Under the pieces are notes generated by a model. It ran no database searches. It saw only the letters and a list, made by a program, of their open reading frames with translations, and was not told the DNA's origin. Source: Arenibacter palladensis (GTDB lineage Bacteria > Bacteroidota > Bacteroidia > Flavobacteriales > Flavobacteriaceae). Taken from it: a stretch of DNA of 64,000 nt. The position numbers and the translations under genes are program-made. The stretch lies in NCBI RefSeq assembly GCF_900129275.1, contig NZ_FQUX01000003.1:372001-436000 (forward strand), given 5' to 3'. This document shows, piece after piece, positions 45,891 through 55,695 of this stretch. Within the stretch, counting starts at the first letter, position 1; every line of letters starts with the position of its first letter.

Positions 45891-45922
45891 TTTGCTCAAA
45901 AACAATAAGTAGACTAAATTTG
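45891..45922 (+). promoter_or_regulatory. Bacteroidetes-type promoter of lysA
   Basis: TTTG at 45891-45894, a 20-base spacer, then TAAATTTG at 45915-45922: a full match to the TTTG/TAnnTTTG sigma-A promoter of the phylum. It ends 16 bases before the lysA ATG, so the leader would be very short. Confidence 0.8.
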
Positions 45923-45938
45923 CACAAAATATTGAACA

Positions 45939-47180
45939 ATGCGAAATACTGATTTATTAAAGATAGCAAAAACTTATGGTGACCCTGTCTATGTATACGA
46001 TTCTGAAAAAATAATTTCCCAGTTTCATAGATTGACCAATGCATTCAAAGACGTAAAAAATTTACAATTAAACTACGCCACAAAGGCGCTTTCAAATATT
46101 GCCATTTTAAAATTGATGAATAGTCTGGGAAGCGGCCTGGATACGGTTTCCATACAAGAAGTTCAATTGGGACTCATGGCCGGTTTTGAGCCGAGCTCTA
46201 TTATATTCACCCCAAATGGGGTATCCTTGGAGGAGATCGAAGAAGCTGCAAAATTGGGAGTGCGTATCAACATAGACAACCTATCCATTTTGGAGCAGTT
46301 TGGTAGCAAGCATCCAGATATTCCCGTTTGTATCAGAATTAATCCGCACGTAATGGCAGGAGGAAATTCTAAAATATCGGTAGGCCATATTGACTCCAAA
46401 TTTGGCATCAGCATACACCAAATACCTCATTTATTGCGTATCGTTAATCTTACGAACATGAAGGTAAATGGGATACACATGCATACTGGAAGTGACATTT
46501 TGGATATAGATGTATTCCTTTATGCCTCCGAAATTCTTTTTGAAACGGCCAAGAATTTCCAAGATCTTGAGTTTATAGACTTTGGAAGTGGATTCAAAGT
46601 GCCCTATAAAGAAGGGGATATTGAAACCAATATTGAGGAATTGGGTAAAAAATTAGGAAAGCGTTTCAACTCTTTTTGCAAGGAATATGGAAGGGAATTG
46701 ACTTTAGCTTTTGAGCCAGGTAAATTTTTGGTCAGTGAGGCAGGATTCTTCTTGGCAAAAGTAAATGTGGTAAAACAAACCACTTCGACCGTTTTTGCCA
46801 GTGTAGACTCGGGATTCAACCATCTTATTCGCCCCATGTTCTATGGCGCCATCCACAGCATTGAGAATATCTCCAATCCCGAAGGACGTGAACGCTATTA
46901 TTCCGTGGTAGGTTATATTTGTGAGACCGATACTTTTGCCAGCAATAAGCGTATTAGTGAGATTTCCGAAGGGGACATCCTGTGCTTTAAGAATGCAGGT
47001 GCCTATTGTTTCACAATGGCCAGCAATTACAACTCAAGATTTAGACCGCCTGAGGTTTTATGGCATGAAGGGAAAGCGATTCTGATCAGGGAAAGGGAAA
47101 CTTTTGATGACTTAATCAAAAACCAGATCGATGTCCAGGACTTGTTCACGACTGTTAAAGAAAAGGCAATAGCAAAATAA
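45939..47180 (+). CDS. lysA: Diaminopimelate decarboxylase
   Basis: A 413-residue PLP enzyme that decarboxylates meso-DAP to L-lysine. The PLP lysine is in LNYATKALSNIAIL; other landmarks are GSGLDTVSIQEVQLG, IHMHTGSDILD, FIDFGSGFKVPY (phosphate-binding Gly-rich loop), FEPGKFLVSEAG, and the late GAYCFTMASNYNSRFRP with the substrate-binding Tyr; the catalytic Cys is in YICETDTF. Length and motifs are those of the Bacteroidetes enzyme. A clear promoter sits immediately upstream. Confidence 0.95.
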   Translation: MRNTDLLKIAKTYGDPVYVYDSEKIISQFHRLTNAFKDVKNLQLNYATKALSNIAILKLMNSLGSGLDTVSIQEVQLGLMAGFEPSSIIFTPNGVSLEEIEEAAKLGVRINIDNLSILEQFGSKHPDIPVCIRINPHVMAGGNSKISVGHIDSKFGISIHQIPHLLRIVNLTNMKVNGIHMHTGSDILDIDVFLYASEILFETAKNFQDLEFIDFGSGFKVPYKEGDIETNIEELGKKLGKRFNSFCKEYGRELTLAFEPGKFLVSEAGFFLAKVNVVKQTTSTVFASVDSGFNHLIRPMFYGAIHSIENISNPEGRERYYSVVGYICETDTFASNKRISEISEGDILCFKNAGAYCFTMASNYNSRFRPPEVLWHEGKAILIRERETFDDLIKNQIDVQDLFTTVKEKAIAK

Positions 47181-47234
47181 AATTGCTGAATTTTCGTTAG
47201 TTTTGATGTTGTTGTCGGACTAATCCCTTAAAAT

Positions 47235-47774
47235 ATGGTCGTGAAATTAGTTTCCAAATCATTTTTCAAAATAGCTATTCTTCTTGGTCTGGCCATTTTA
47301 CCCTTTGGTAGCATGGCACAGGAAGTTAAATGGCTAAGTTGGGATGAAGCCGCCAAATTGGCCGAAACGGAGAAAAATCCGAAGAAAATTTTTATTGATG
47401 TCTATACAGATTGGTGTGGATGGTGCAAAAAAATGGATAAGGATACTTTTCAGAATGCCGAAGTGGCCGAATACATGTCCAAGAATTATTATATGGTAAA
47501 ATTGGATGGAGAAGGTAAGGAACCTATAGTTTTCAGAGGCAAGACCTTTAAATTTGTTCCTTCGGGCAGAAATGGATATCACGAATTTGCAGCAGCATTG
47601 ATGCAGGGTAAAATGAGTTATCCTACGACAATATTCTTGGATGAAAAGATGAATATGCTATCGCCCGTTCCTGGTTATCAGAAGCCGGAACCTTTCCTAA
47701 AAATAGCCAAATATTTTGGTGAAGACATTCACAAGGAGAAAGACTGGAATACCTACGACAGCGAAAGCAAATAG
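47235..47774 (+). CDS. Exported thioredoxin-like protein
   Basis: A 179-residue protein with an N-terminal signal peptide (about 1-28, ending GSMAQ), so periplasmic or surface-located. The thioredoxin fold carries the redox pair in VYTDWCGWCKKMDKDTF and a cis-Pro in MSYPTTIFLDEKMN. It belongs to the thioredoxin/DUF255-like group used in thiol reduction or folding of exported proteins. It is 54 bases after lysA and ends before a strong bidirectional terminator shared with guaB. Confidence 0.9.
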   Translation: MVVKLVSKSFFKIAILLGLAILPFGSMAQEVKWLSWDEAAKLAETEKNPKKIFIDVYTDWCGWCKKMDKDTFQNAEVAEYMSKNYYMVKLDGEGKEPIVFRGKTFKFVPSGRNGYHEFAAALMQGKMSYPTTIFLDEKMNMLSPVPGYQKPEPFLKIAKYFGEDIHKEKDWNTYDSESK

Positions 47775-47796
47775 AAAATTAGACATAATATAGTAT

Positions 47797-47825
47797 AAAA
47801 AAAGCCGGTTATACCGGCTTTTTTT
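47797..47825. terminator. Bidirectional terminator between the thioredoxin gene and guaB
   Basis: Seven As, a perfect GCCGGT/ACCGGC stem (47804-47809 with 47813-47818) with a 3-base loop, then seven Ts. The symmetry lets it serve both converging genes. Confidence 0.95.
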
Positions 47826-47842
47826 ATTTGTCTAAGTACAAC

Positions 47843-49315
47843 TTACCTACTATAGTTGGGTGATTCCTTGGTAATGGTTACGTCATGTGGATGGCTTTCG
47901 TTAATTCCACTTGCCGTAATCTTAACAAATCTTCCAGTCTCCTTTAGCGTTTCGATATCCTTGGCCCCGCAATATCCCATCCCGGCACGCAGACCTCCAA
48001 TAAACTGATGGATACTTTCATAAAGATCTCCCTTATAAGGTACGCGACCCACGATTCCTTCCGGTACCAATTTTTTGATATCGTCTTCCACATCTTGGAA
48101 ATACCTATCCTTACTACCTTGCTTCATGGCCTCGACAGAGCCCATCCCTCTATAGGATTTAAATTTACGCCCTTCGTAGATAATCGTCTCTCCCGGTGAT
48201 TCTTTTGTTCCTGCCAACAAAGAGCCCAACATTACTGTATCAGCTCCAGCGGCAATAGCCTTGGGAATATCTCCAGTATAACGGATTCCGCCATCGGCGA
48301 TAACTGGTACCCCACTGCCCTTAATGGCGGCAGCTACTTCCAATACAGCTGAAAATTGAGGAAAACCAACACCTGCAACCACACGGGTGGTACAGATTGA
48401 ACCAGGACCAATTCCGACTTTCACGGCATCGGCTCCCGCTTCTACCAAATACTTCGCAGCTTCTGCAGTAGCTATATTCCCTACAATCACTTCCAAATCT
48501 GGAAATCTCTTTTTAACTTCCTTTAAAACGGCAACTACACCTTTGGTATGCCCATGAGCAGTATCTATCACAACGGCATCTACCCCTGCATTGACCAAAG
48601 CTTCCGCCCTATCCACAGCGTCACCGGTAACCCCTAAAGCTGCGGCAACCCGTAATCTTCCGTACTGATCTTTATTAGCAATTGGCTTTTGGGTTAGTTT
48701 TGTAATATCCCTAAAGGTGATTAAACCAACCAGCTTGTAGTCCTTGTCGACAACAGGTAATTTTTCAATTTTATTTACCTGCAATATATCCTCCGCCTGC
48801 TCTAAGGAAGTCCCTTCGCTTACAGTAACAAGATTTTTGGAGGTCATAACCTCGGATATGGGACGATCATTATTTTTCTCAAAACGAAGATCCCTATTGG
48901 TCACAATACCTATCAGCTTGCCTTCAGCATCCACAATGGGTATTCCACCAATGCTAAATTCCTTCATGTTCGCTTTTGCATCCCTTACCTTAGAATTTAA
49001 TGGCAGGGTAACAGGATCTATGATCATACCACTTTCCGCCCGTTTTACCTTGCGGACCTTCAGCGCTTGCTGTTCTATGGTCATGTTCTTATGCAAAACA
49101 CCTATTCCACCTTCCTGGGCAATGGCAATGGCCATACGTGATTCCGTTACGGTATCCATAGCCGCAGAAACAATGGGAACATTGATCGTAATGTTTCTAG
49201 TAAATTTTGTTTGAATATTAACTTCCCTAGGAAGTACTTCTGAAAAAGCTGGAACCAAAAGTACATCATCGTACGTAAGTCCTTCTCCAACAATTTTATT
49301 TAGGTGAGCTTGCAT
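47843..49315 (-). CDS. guaB: IMP dehydrogenase
   Basis: A 490-residue cytosolic enzyme that oxidises IMP to XMP with NAD+, the committed step of GMP synthesis. It has the N-terminal [21 protein letters not shown], a regulatory pair of CBS domains inserted at about 95-205, the catalytic Cys in [18 protein letters not shown], and the flap/phosphate regions [22 protein letters not shown] and YRGMGS. Full length without changes to key residues. A TATATTTG element precedes it. Confidence 0.97.
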   Translation of the reverse strand: MQAHLNKIVGEGLTYDDVLLVPAFSEVLPREVNIQTKFTRNITINVPIVSAAMDTVTESRMAIAIAQEGGIGVLHKNMTIEQQALKVRKVKRAESGMIIDPVTLPLNSKVRDAKANMKEFSIGGIPIVDAEGKLIGIVTNRDLRFEKNNDRPISEVMTSKNLVTVSEGTSLEQAEDILQVNKIEKLPVVDKDYKLVGLITFRDITKLTQKPIANKDQYGRLRVAAALGVTGDAVDRAEALVNAGVDAVVIDTAHGHTKGVVAVLKEVKKRFPDLEVIVGNIATAEAAKYLVEAGADAVKVGIGPGSICTTRVVAGVGFPQFSAVLEVAAAIKGSGVPVIADGGIRYTGDIPKAIAAGADTVMLGSLLAGTKESPGETIIYEGRKFKSYRGMGSVEAMKQGSKDRYFQDVEDDIKKLVPEGIVGRVPYKGDLYESIHQFIGGLRAGMGYCGAKDIETLKETGRFVKITASGINESHPHDVTITKESPNYSR

Positions 49316-49338
49316 AGCAATTAAAGATTAATTGCGTG

Positions 49339-49346
49339 CAAATATA
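49339..49346 (-). promoter_or_regulatory. Probable -7 promoter element of guaB
   Basis: The minus strand reads TATATTTG here, matching TAnnTTTG, 24 bases upstream of the guaB start. The expected -33 TTTG is not a clear match. Confidence 0.55.
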
Positions 49347-49380
49347 CTACATTTAAAGGAACTGATGAACAGTTATTGTG

Positions 49381-49881
49381 TTAATTGACTGTTACCGTTT
49401 TCTTACACAATTGATAAACCACCAAGAGGGCAGCAATACTATAGGTCAAGGTCATTAAAATTCCGGAAAGAATAACCACATATTTCATCCATAGTAGCCC
49501 CGACCACATAAAATAAATACCCCCGAAAGTCAAAATCACGGATAAAAAAGGTTCAATAGTCAGGAACATTTTAAGCTTGTGAGGAAGTTTGGCAAGCCAT
49601 ACCAGACCGCCAAGTAGAAAAAATATGAGCGACATGGAAAGTATATGCGTATGTATTATGGTAAGCATCTCCCGTTCCCCTTTTTTAAACTTCATTACCT
49701 CGGCCTCTTCATCATCTTCATTTCCCAAATAATTTTCCACAATTCCTTGGGGCGATGAAGTACTGGTTTCAGAAACAAACAAAAGACCTGTATAAAAGCC
49801 AATACTTAGAACAAGAACAAAGATGGCGACAAACCATTTTATTCCCTTGGGCAGTGTCAGTAATAGACCATCATACCCCAT
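49381..49881 (-). CDS. Small multi-pass membrane protein linked to an FMN-binding protein
   Basis: A 166-residue protein with four membrane segments (about 14-35, 75-95, 105-125, 130-155). Between the first two is a charged, acidic periplasmic loop. The second segment begins TIIHTHILSMSLIFFLLGG; the two His one residue apart at the membrane face could bind heme or metal (inference). It starts within the last base of the FMN-binding protein gene and is therefore tightly coupled to it; the porin gene lies further upstream. I do not recognise the family. A plausible role is electron transfer to the flavoprotein. Confidence 0.78.
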   Translation of the reverse strand: MGYDGLLLTLPKGIKWFVAIFVLVLSIGFYTGLLFVSETSTSSPQGIVENYLGNEDDEEAEVMKFKKGEREMLTIIHTHILSMSLIFFLLGGLVWLAKLPHKLKMFLTIEPFLSVILTFGGIYFMWSGLLWMKYVVILSGILMTLTYSIAALLVVYQLCKKTVTVN

Positions 49882-50417
49882 TAAAGCATCTTTTTTTCTT
49901 GAAGGATTCCAACCGATTGCAATAGGTTATCCATGGAGTTGGTCATGGAACGTACAGAAATTGTTGCCCCGGAAATACCGTCTATGTTGGTTTCATGGCT
50001 AACCCTATCTTTTCCTGTTTTACCGGTAAATTGTTCCAACCACCTCTTACTTCCTATTTCCCCGCCATATTCCTCCCGATATATCAAAACCTTGGAGTGG
50101 ATGATTTCCAAATTTGGATTGAAGACAACCAAATAATCGAACTGCGCAGTTTTACTGGGAGCCTGATCAACAAAGGCATAACCCAACAGGGTTTTGTCTT
50201 GTTTTATCTGAAAGAAATTATCAGCGGTAATTTTGGTTGGAAGAAGATCGCTTACTGCTTTAGAAACAGCAATTGGCACTAAGGAATAATTAGCGGTATC
50301 AAATACCTTTTCTACTTCCTTATCCATTTTCTTTTGAACATTTTTAGGGATTCCAAACCCAAAAAATACCATAGAAAATATAATTAATACAACCGATGTC
50401 CTCTTTCTAAAATTCAT
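49881..50417 (-). CDS. Exported FMN-binding (RnfG/NqrC-like) protein
   Basis: A 178-residue protein with an N-terminal membrane/signal segment (about 8-24). The FMN-binding domain has YGGEIGSKRWLEQFTGK and the flavinylation motif DGISGATISVRSM, where the Thr is the residue to which ApbE-type transferases attach FMN by a phosphoester bond. Such proteins carry electrons on the outer side of the inner membrane. No ApbE gene is in the window. It overlaps the small membrane protein gene by one base and lies 84 bases after the porin gene. Confidence 0.88.
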   Translation of the reverse strand: MNFRKRTSVVLIIFSMVFFGFGIPKNVQKKMDKEVEKVFDTANYSLVPIAVSKAVSDLLPTKITADNFFQIKQDKTLLGYAFVDQAPSKTAQFDYLVVFNPNLEIIHSKVLIYREEYGGEIGSKRWLEQFTGKTGKDRVSHETNIDGISGATISVRSMTNSMDNLLQSVGILQEKKML

Positions 50418-50501
50418 GCCCCAAATATACTAATTTAGAATCATTTTTAATAACAATTGAGATATTTAGGGCTATGAATTAGTAATTTTTATATTTCTGG
50501 A

Positions 50502-51680
50502 TTAGAACCAAACGCCTATTCCAAAATTCAAAACATTGGGTAGGTCACTATTGTCAACTGCGTTCGACTTGAATTGATAATCCCCTTTCAACACTACTCC
50601 TGGAGCCAAATGATAGGTAAGTCCTGTTGTTACATCCGTTTTGTTGTATGCATCGTTTCGTACCAAGGATCCCGCTGTATCCGCGTGGGTATCATATTTT
50701 TCGTATCTGGCAAAGGCAAATAGTTTTTGCTCATTACCAGCGGGCAAAAGATTATAGGCACCTTCCACATACCATCCTTGTAGGGCACTACCTAAATTAC
50801 TACCGGTCAAGGCGTTGTAATCCTCGGTATCCGAAAGGGAGGCATAAATAAATTGTCCTCTTGCCGTAAAATTCCCATAAGCGTATCTGGCATCCAAGCC
50901 AACCATTGAAATTCCAATGTTTGCCCCGGTAAGTTCCTCAACATCATCGGCCGCCTGTGTTTTACCGAAATATCCTGAAAGTCCCAAACGCAGGCCAGGT
51001 ACTCCATAATAATCCAATTTGGCAGAAAGGGTTGGACTATCTATGGTAGATTTGATTCCTTTTTGTCTTCCGCCCCTTAAACCGCTGGAACCTTGTAAAA
51101 ATCCACTGATTCCACCTTCGCCGTCGGCCTCGGTAGATTTAAATCCGTTGAATAAATACGCTTGATAGCCTAAGGAAAGGTCGTTTACCCTCCCGAAGAC
51201 ACCAACTCCAAGTTCCCTCCAAGTGGTAGGCACTATCACATTGTCCATGGCAGGACGCTCTGTTCCGTTAAAAGTTGTGGGTTCGTGGTATTCGTTAACG
51301 ATGCCCATGGGCACCAACATTAATCCACCTCTTAGATTTACGCTATTTCCAAGATTATAGTTAACAAAAGCCTGTTCAACATATACTTCCTCAACATGCT
51401 CAAATTCTATTTCCGTAACAAATTGAGCCCTATCATTGAATCTATAACCCAAAAGTAGTACCAACCTTTGAACGTCTATCTCCCCATTGTCACCTTCCGG
51501 CTGATTGTAAAGCATTTCTCCATAAGCACCTACAGTAACCGCCGAGGCATAATTCCCGGATAGCAAACGCTGGGCCGCATTCAATTGTTTTTGTGGATCC
51601 AAGGTAATGGAATCATTGGCAGTCTGAGCAAATACTCCAGTTGTTAGGAGTAATCCGAATAGTAACGAAATCCTTTTCAT
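50502..51680 (-). CDS. Outer-membrane porin
   Basis: A 392-residue exported protein (signal peptide about 1-18, GVFAQ). The mature part is composed of alternating short beta strands rich in Tyr, Gly and Asn, and ends with LNFGIGVWF, a typical C-terminal strand with terminal Phe for barrel insertion. The conserved opening VTVGAYGEMLYNQPEGDNGEIDVQRLVLLLGYRF and VYVEQAFVNYNLGNSVNLRGGLMLVPMG indicate the phosphate-selective porin O/P-like group, split here among familiar pieces. It is followed by the FMN-binding protein and the small membrane protein. It has a strong promoter; the transported compound is unknown. Confidence 0.85.
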   Translation of the reverse strand: MKRISLLFGLLLTTGVFAQTANDSITLDPQKQLNAAQRLLSGNYASAVTVGAYGEMLYNQPEGDNGEIDVQRLVLLLGYRFNDRAQFVTEIEFEHVEEVYVEQAFVNYNLGNSVNLRGGLMLVPMGIVNEYHEPTTFNGTERPAMDNVIVPTTWRELGVGVFGRVNDLSLGYQAYLFNGFKSTEADGEGGISGFLQGSSGLRGGRQKGIKSTIDSPTLSAKLDYYGVPGLRLGLSGYFGKTQAADDVEELTGANIGISMVGLDARYAYGNFTARGQFIYASLSDTEDYNALTGSNLGSALQGWYVEGAYNLLPAGNEQKLFAFARYEKYDTHADTAGSLVRNDAYNKTDVTTGLTYHLAPGVVLKGDYQFKSNAVDNSDLPNVLNFGIGVWF

Positions 51681-51726
51681 TATTTAATTGTTCTTATTTA
51701 GATTGGATAAATTTAAATTTCGGGTG

Positions 51727-51757
51727 CAAATATAATGGCAAGAACCAAACTGACAAA
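51727..51757 (-). promoter_or_regulatory. Bacteroidetes-type promoter of the porin operon
   Basis: On the minus strand TTTG (51754-51757), a 19-base spacer and TATATTTG (51727-51734): a full consensus match. The start codon of the porin gene is 46 bases downstream of the -7 element. Confidence 0.8.
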
Positions 51758-51837
51758 CTTAATTTAAACTAAATCTAAATAAACGTTAAAATTTAACAAA
51801 AAGCGAAGTAATCATGAGATATTCTGTCCAAAGTATT

Positions 51838-52704
51838 TTAGTGATATGAAGAGAATAAATCCGAAGCCTTATTGAATGCAGCTTCAAAAGCCATCCAATT
51901 AACATTGGTATCTGCCTTAACAGCGGTGAAGTAGGAAAGCATCTTCTCCGTAGGCATATTTCCTGTTAGCTCATCCTTGGCCATGGGACAGCCCCCAAAT
52001 CCTTGTACCGCACCATCAAATCTGCGACAGCCGGCCTTGTAAGCGGCATCAACTTTTTCATGCCATTTGGAAGGGGTAGTATGCAAATGTGCGCCAAATT
52101 CAATTTCAGGGAATTGGGGAATCAGGTTGGAAAATAAATAGTCGATCACTTCCGGGGTCGAAGAACCCACTGTATCTGAAAGAGATAATATTTTTACTCC
52201 CATCCCGGCCAGTCTTGTTGTCCATTCACCCACTATCTCAACATTCCAAGGGTCCCCATATGGGTTCCCGAACCCCATAGAAATATAGGTAACCACTTCC
52301 TTGCCGGAGTCATTCGCAATCCTCAAAATCTCTTCCAAAGTAGCTACTGATTCGGCAATGGTCTTATGGGTGTTCCGCATTTGAAAATTCTCCGATATGG
52401 AAAAAGGATATCCCAAATAATCAATGGAATTATGTTCGGCAGCATCCTGGGCTCCCCTTACATTGGCCACAATAGCCAATAACTTACTTGTAGTCTTGGA
52501 CAGGTCCAATTGGGCAAGGACCTCCGCCGTATCCACCATTTGAGGAATGGCTCTGGGCGAAACAAAACTCCCAAAATCAATAGTATCGAAACCACAATTC
52601 AAAAGGGATTGAATATACTTTACCTTTTTTTCTGTTGGAATAAACGTTTTGATACCTTGCATGGCATCTCTAGGACATTCTATTATTTTAATGGTATTGG
52701 ACAT
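51838..52704 (-). CDS. Hydroxymethylglutaryl-CoA lyase
   Basis: A 288-residue TIM-barrel enzyme cleaving HMG-CoA to acetoacetate and acetyl-CoA, the last step of leucine catabolism. Landmarks: IIECPRDAMQGIKTFIPTEKK at the N-terminus (E and R-D for substrate and metal), FIDFGSF-like TIDFGSFVSPRAIPQM, SLSDTVGSSTPE, FGAHLHTTP with the metal His pair, and AVQGFGGCPMAKDELTGN with the catalytic Cys. Start at 52704 fits. It lies 30 bases after the LysE-type gene on the same strand. Confidence 0.93.
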   Translation of the reverse strand: MSNTIKIIECPRDAMQGIKTFIPTEKKVKYIQSLLNCGFDTIDFGSFVSPRAIPQMVDTAEVLAQLDLSKTTSKLLAIVANVRGAQDAAEHNSIDYLGYPFSISENFQMRNTHKTIAESVATLEEILRIANDSGKEVVTYISMGFGNPYGDPWNVEIVGEWTTRLAGMGVKILSLSDTVGSSTPEVIDYLFSNLIPQFPEIEFGAHLHTTPSKWHEKVDAAYKAGCRRFDGAVQGFGGCPMAKDELTGNMPTEKMLSYFTAVKADTNVNWMAFEAAFNKASDLFSSYH

Positions 52705-52734
52705 TCCCCTGCTTAAGCTTTATCAAAATTAATA

Positions 52735-53361
52735 TTATTTATCAGATATCATCAGATAAACGGCAATACCCACAAAAACGATAATCTGAAGCCATTTCAA
52801 AACCTTTCCCAATTGCCCGTGCTCCCTTATATATTTGGAAATGGTCCCTGAAAGGATGGCTATGGCACTAAAAATGGTAAAAGAGACCAATATAAATATC
52901 CCGGCAAGCACATAGAACTGTAATACAATGCTTAAATAATTACTGAACAAAAACCCGGGAAAGAAAGCCAAGAAAAAAATAGTAACCTTAGGATTAAGAA
53001 CGTTCATTATAAATCCTTGTTTATATAGGGCTCCCAATGATTTTTTGCTTACCCCGCCACTGGATAATTCCAGTTGATCACTACTCCTAAAAACCTTATA
53101 GGCCAAATAGATAAGATAAATGGCGCCAAACAACTTTATGACAAAAAATAGATTTGGGTTCTGTTTAATAATAGCGGAAACCCCAAAGGCCAGCAAGGTT
53201 GCATGTACCAAACAGCCGGTCATTAATCCCGCTACGGTTGCTATGCCGTATTTCTTTCCATTGGTAATACTTTGGATCAGTACAAAAATATTGTCCGGTC
53301 CTGGAGAAATGGCCAATGCGGCCGTGGCCAATACAAATGTCAATAAAATATCGTAATTCAA
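52735..53361 (-). CDS. LysE-family exporter
   Basis: A 208-residue inner-membrane protein with six predicted segments. Family features: the N-terminal FVLATAALAISPGPDNIFVLIQSITNGKKYGI and the SKKSLGALYKQGFIMNVLNPKVTIFFLAFFPGF region. LysE/RhtB proteins export amino acids or their derivatives by proton exchange. Its proximity to the leucine-degrading HMG-CoA lyase gene (30 bases) suggests co-transcription, perhaps linked to branched-chain amino acid metabolism, but the substrate is not readable. Confidence 0.92.
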   Translation of the reverse strand: MNYDILLTFVLATAALAISPGPDNIFVLIQSITNGKKYGIATVAGLMTGCLVHATLLAFGVSAIIKQNPNLFFVIKLFGAIYLIYLAYKVFRSSDQLELSSGGVSKKSLGALYKQGFIMNVLNPKVTIFFLAFFPGFLFSNYLSIVLQFYVLAGIFILVSFTIFSAIAILSGTISKYIREHGQLGKVLKWLQIIVFVGIAVYLMISDK

Positions 53362-53621
53362 ATCCCGGTAATTTGCATAGTGAACAAAGGTCGGAAATTA
53401 GCGATTATTTGTCGCTTTTTCTATAAATAAAGGTACTAAACCAAAGTGGAAACCTTGCCCCTCCTTTTAGACACTGATACCAAGGGCGTGATTCATAGGA
53501 CTAGCATATAGCAATTAATCTAAAGTATTTCAATATAAGTTTGTCTAATATAGTCTGATAAATATCCAACCAACGAACAACCCTTAACCATCTTTTTTAT
53601 ATCTTCCACAAAAATTTATAT

Positions 53622-54044
53622 ATGAAACCAGTTTTTTATACCGTGAGCCTATTGGCTGCAATACTATTGATGAGTTACAACATCCCCAACACTAATAATT
53701 TGAACAAGGATTTAACAATGAAAAACTCCGAAAAACAGGACAGCGTATTGCGCCATGTAGTACTTTTTAAGTTTAAAGCCAATACCTCCAAAGAGGATAT
53801 TGCAAAAGTAGAGGCCGCTTTTAGTGCCTTACCCTCCAAAATACCACAGATAGTAGGTTACGAATGGGGAATTAACAACAGTCCTGAAGGATTGGACAAA
53901 GGCTTCACCCATTGTTTTTTCCTTACCTTCCACAGTGAGGAGGATCGTGCCATATATCTTCCACATCCGGACCATAAGGCTTTTGGAGCCGTATTGACCC
54001 CACATTTGGATGATGTTACCGTGGTGGATTATTGGACTAAATAA
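53622..54044 (+). CDS. Exported Dabb (stress-responsive A/B barrel) protein
   Basis: A 140-residue protein with a hydrophobic N-terminus (about 5-19) acting as a signal or anchor. Residues about 44-138 form a Dabb ferredoxin-like barrel: LRHVVLFKFKANTSKEDI, IVGYEWGINNSPEGLDKGFTHCFFLTF, HPDHKAFG and DDVTVVDYW are all typical. Members are dimeric; some cyclise or bind polyketide-like compounds, most are unstudied. A cytosolic restart at Met32 would give the domain without the signal. It has its own terminator downstream. Confidence 0.87.
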   Translation: MKPVFYTVSLLAAILLMSYNIPNTNNLNKDLTMKNSEKQDSVLRHVVLFKFKANTSKEDIAKVEAAFSALPSKIPQIVGYEWGINNSPEGLDKGFTHCFFLTFHSEEDRAIYLPHPDHKAFGAVLTPHLDDVTVVDYWTK

Positions 54045-54085
54045 TAAAAGCTGTTAAAGGATAATAATTATCGACCTTTTCCAAG

Positions 54086-54126
54086 AAAAAGCAGGCTTAC
54101 CCAACATTGGGACAAGCCTGCTTTTT
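54086..54126. terminator. Bidirectional terminator between the Dabb gene and pyrD
   Basis: A 13-base stem (54086-54098 with 54114-54126) of AAAAAGCAGGCTT and its complement, with a 15-base loop that itself can pair CCAA/TTGG, then a run of Ts. It lies between two converging genes. Confidence 0.92.
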
Positions 54127-54153
54127 TTTACTAAATAAAACTGTTTATCCCTT

Positions 54154-55197
54154 TCAGTCCTTAATTCTACTAACAATAGCCTTGTTGATCTTCTTAATAA
54201 GTGATGGGCCTTCATAAATAAACCCCGTATACAATTGGACCAAATCGGCACCGGCGTCCAGTTTTTCAAGTGCGTCTTCTGCAGAATGAATTCCACCGAC
54301 CCCTATAATAGGAAACGCCTTATTGCTTTTTTGTGCCAAAAAACGGATTACTTCCGTACTCCTTTTGGTAAGAGGTTTACCGCTTAAACCACCCGCTTCT
54401 TCTTTTAATAAAATATCGGATTTCAAATTATCACGGGTAATAGTGGTGTTGGTTGCAATTACCCCATCTATATTTGTATCCTTGACAATACCTATAATAT
54501 CCAGCAACTGGTCATCCGTTAGATCTGGGGCAATTTTCAAAAGAATAGGTTTTTCCCTTCTATTCTTTTCTTTTGCCAATTTGCTATTTTCCTTTTTCAA
54601 TTCCTTCAGCAAGGCCGTTAAAGGTTGCCTATCCTGAAGTTCCCTTAGACCGGGGGTATTAGGTGAGCTAACATTTACAACAAAATAATCCACATGATCG
54701 AATAGGGCGTCAAAACATATCAAATAATCCTTTGCTGCCAGTTCGTTGGGGGTCACCTTGTTCTTCCCTATATTACCCCCGATCAATACCCTGTGATTTT
54801 TCTTTAGATTTTCAACAGCATCGAATACGCCCTTATTATTGAAACCCATTCTGTTGACGATGGCTTGATCTTTCTTTAAGCGAAACAAGCGCTTTTTTGG
54901 ATTTCCATCCTGAGGTTTGGGAGTCAAGGTTCCGATTTCAATAAATCCAAATCCAAAATCGGAAAGTTCGTTGTACAACTTGGCATCCTTGTCGAAACCT
55001 GCTGCCAATCCTACCGGATTTTTGAATTTTAAACCAAACAATTCACGTTCCAGACGTGGATCATTGACCGAATATATGGCCCTAAATAATCCAGCAAATC
55101 CTATACTGGAAAAAAAACGAATTGTTCTAAAAGTAAAATGGTGAACTCTTTCGGGATCAAATTGAAAAAGTATGGGTCGGATAAGCTGCTTATACAT
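54154..55197 (-). CDS. pyrD: Quinone-dependent dihydroorotate dehydrogenase
   Basis: A 347-residue class 2 enzyme on the inner face of the inner membrane; it oxidises dihydroorotate to orotate in pyrimidine synthesis, passing electrons via FMN to quinone. The N-terminal helical segment ([21 protein letters not shown]) is the membrane-contact domain specific to class 2. Other landmarks: [56 protein letters not shown] with the catalytic Ser, and [29 protein letters not shown]. Complete, no anomalies. Confidence 0.97.
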   Translation of the reverse strand: MYKQLIRPILFQFDPERVHHFTFRTIRFFSSIGFAGLFRAIYSVNDPRLERELFGLKFKNPVGLAAGFDKDAKLYNELSDFGFGFIEIGTLTPKPQDGNPKKRLFRLKKDQAIVNRMGFNNKGVFDAVENLKKNHRVLIGGNIGKNKVTPNELAAKDYLICFDALFDHVDYFVVNVSSPNTPGLRELQDRQPLTALLKELKKENSKLAKEKNRREKPILLKIAPDLTDDQLLDIIGIVKDTNIDGVIATNTTITRDNLKSDILLKEEAGGLSGKPLTKRSTEVIRFLAQKSNKAFPIIGVGGIHSAEDALEKLDAGADLVQLYTGFIYEGPSLIKKINKAIVSRIKD

Positions 55198-55278
55198 TTA
55201 AATTATTTTCCGCAAAAATACAAACTACCCGTGCTAAACTATCCTAAGCACACGCTTTTTATTAACATTTGCCCCAAC

Positions 55279-55695
55279 TTATTCCCGTACCACCACCAAA
55301 GGTTGACGGGATACTTCCTGACAAAGTGTAACATACCTTTGGTACTGCTTTTCATTGAAAAGGGCCAAAAGTTTAAGGTCGTATTTTTTAAAAACCTGTT
55401 TCATTCGCTCCTCCAGAACCTTATACTTCGTACCCAAGGTCGTTAAATCCTCAGGAGTACTTTGCGGGTGATTTTCAAATAAATTTTTCCGCTCTTCATC
55501 CAGTAGGCGTGTTTCAATTTCCAATGCTGCCTTGAACTCCTCCAAGTTGGCTATCTGCTCTTCTTTGAGCTGAAATATTTGTATAATAGTATCTGATTCC
55601 GTTGCACCAATACCCAAACTACATTCTTGTTGAGCCTGTACGGATATCATAAAACCGACAATAAAGATCAAGGTGGAAAAAACTTTTTTACACAT
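55279..55695 (-). CDS. Secreted hypothetical protein with helical core
   Basis: A 138-residue protein with a signal peptide (MCKKVFSTLIFIVGFMISVQAQ; start taken at 55695, the frame extends 9 residues upstream). The mature part is strongly helical and charged (about residues 35-125), with a coiled-coil look, resembling small Spy/CpxP-like periplasmic proteins in general layout but without their signature that I can confirm. It has an isolated Cys near the mature start and another near the C-terminus. It lies 81 bases upstream of the pyrD start on the same strand. Function unknown. Confidence 0.75.
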   Translation of the reverse strand: MCKKVFSTLIFIVGFMISVQAQQECSLGIGATESDTIIQIFQLKEEQIANLEEFKAALEIETRLLDEERKNLFENHPQSTPEDLTTLGTKYKVLEERMKQVFKKYDLKLLALFNEKQYQRYVTLCQEVSRQPLVVVRE

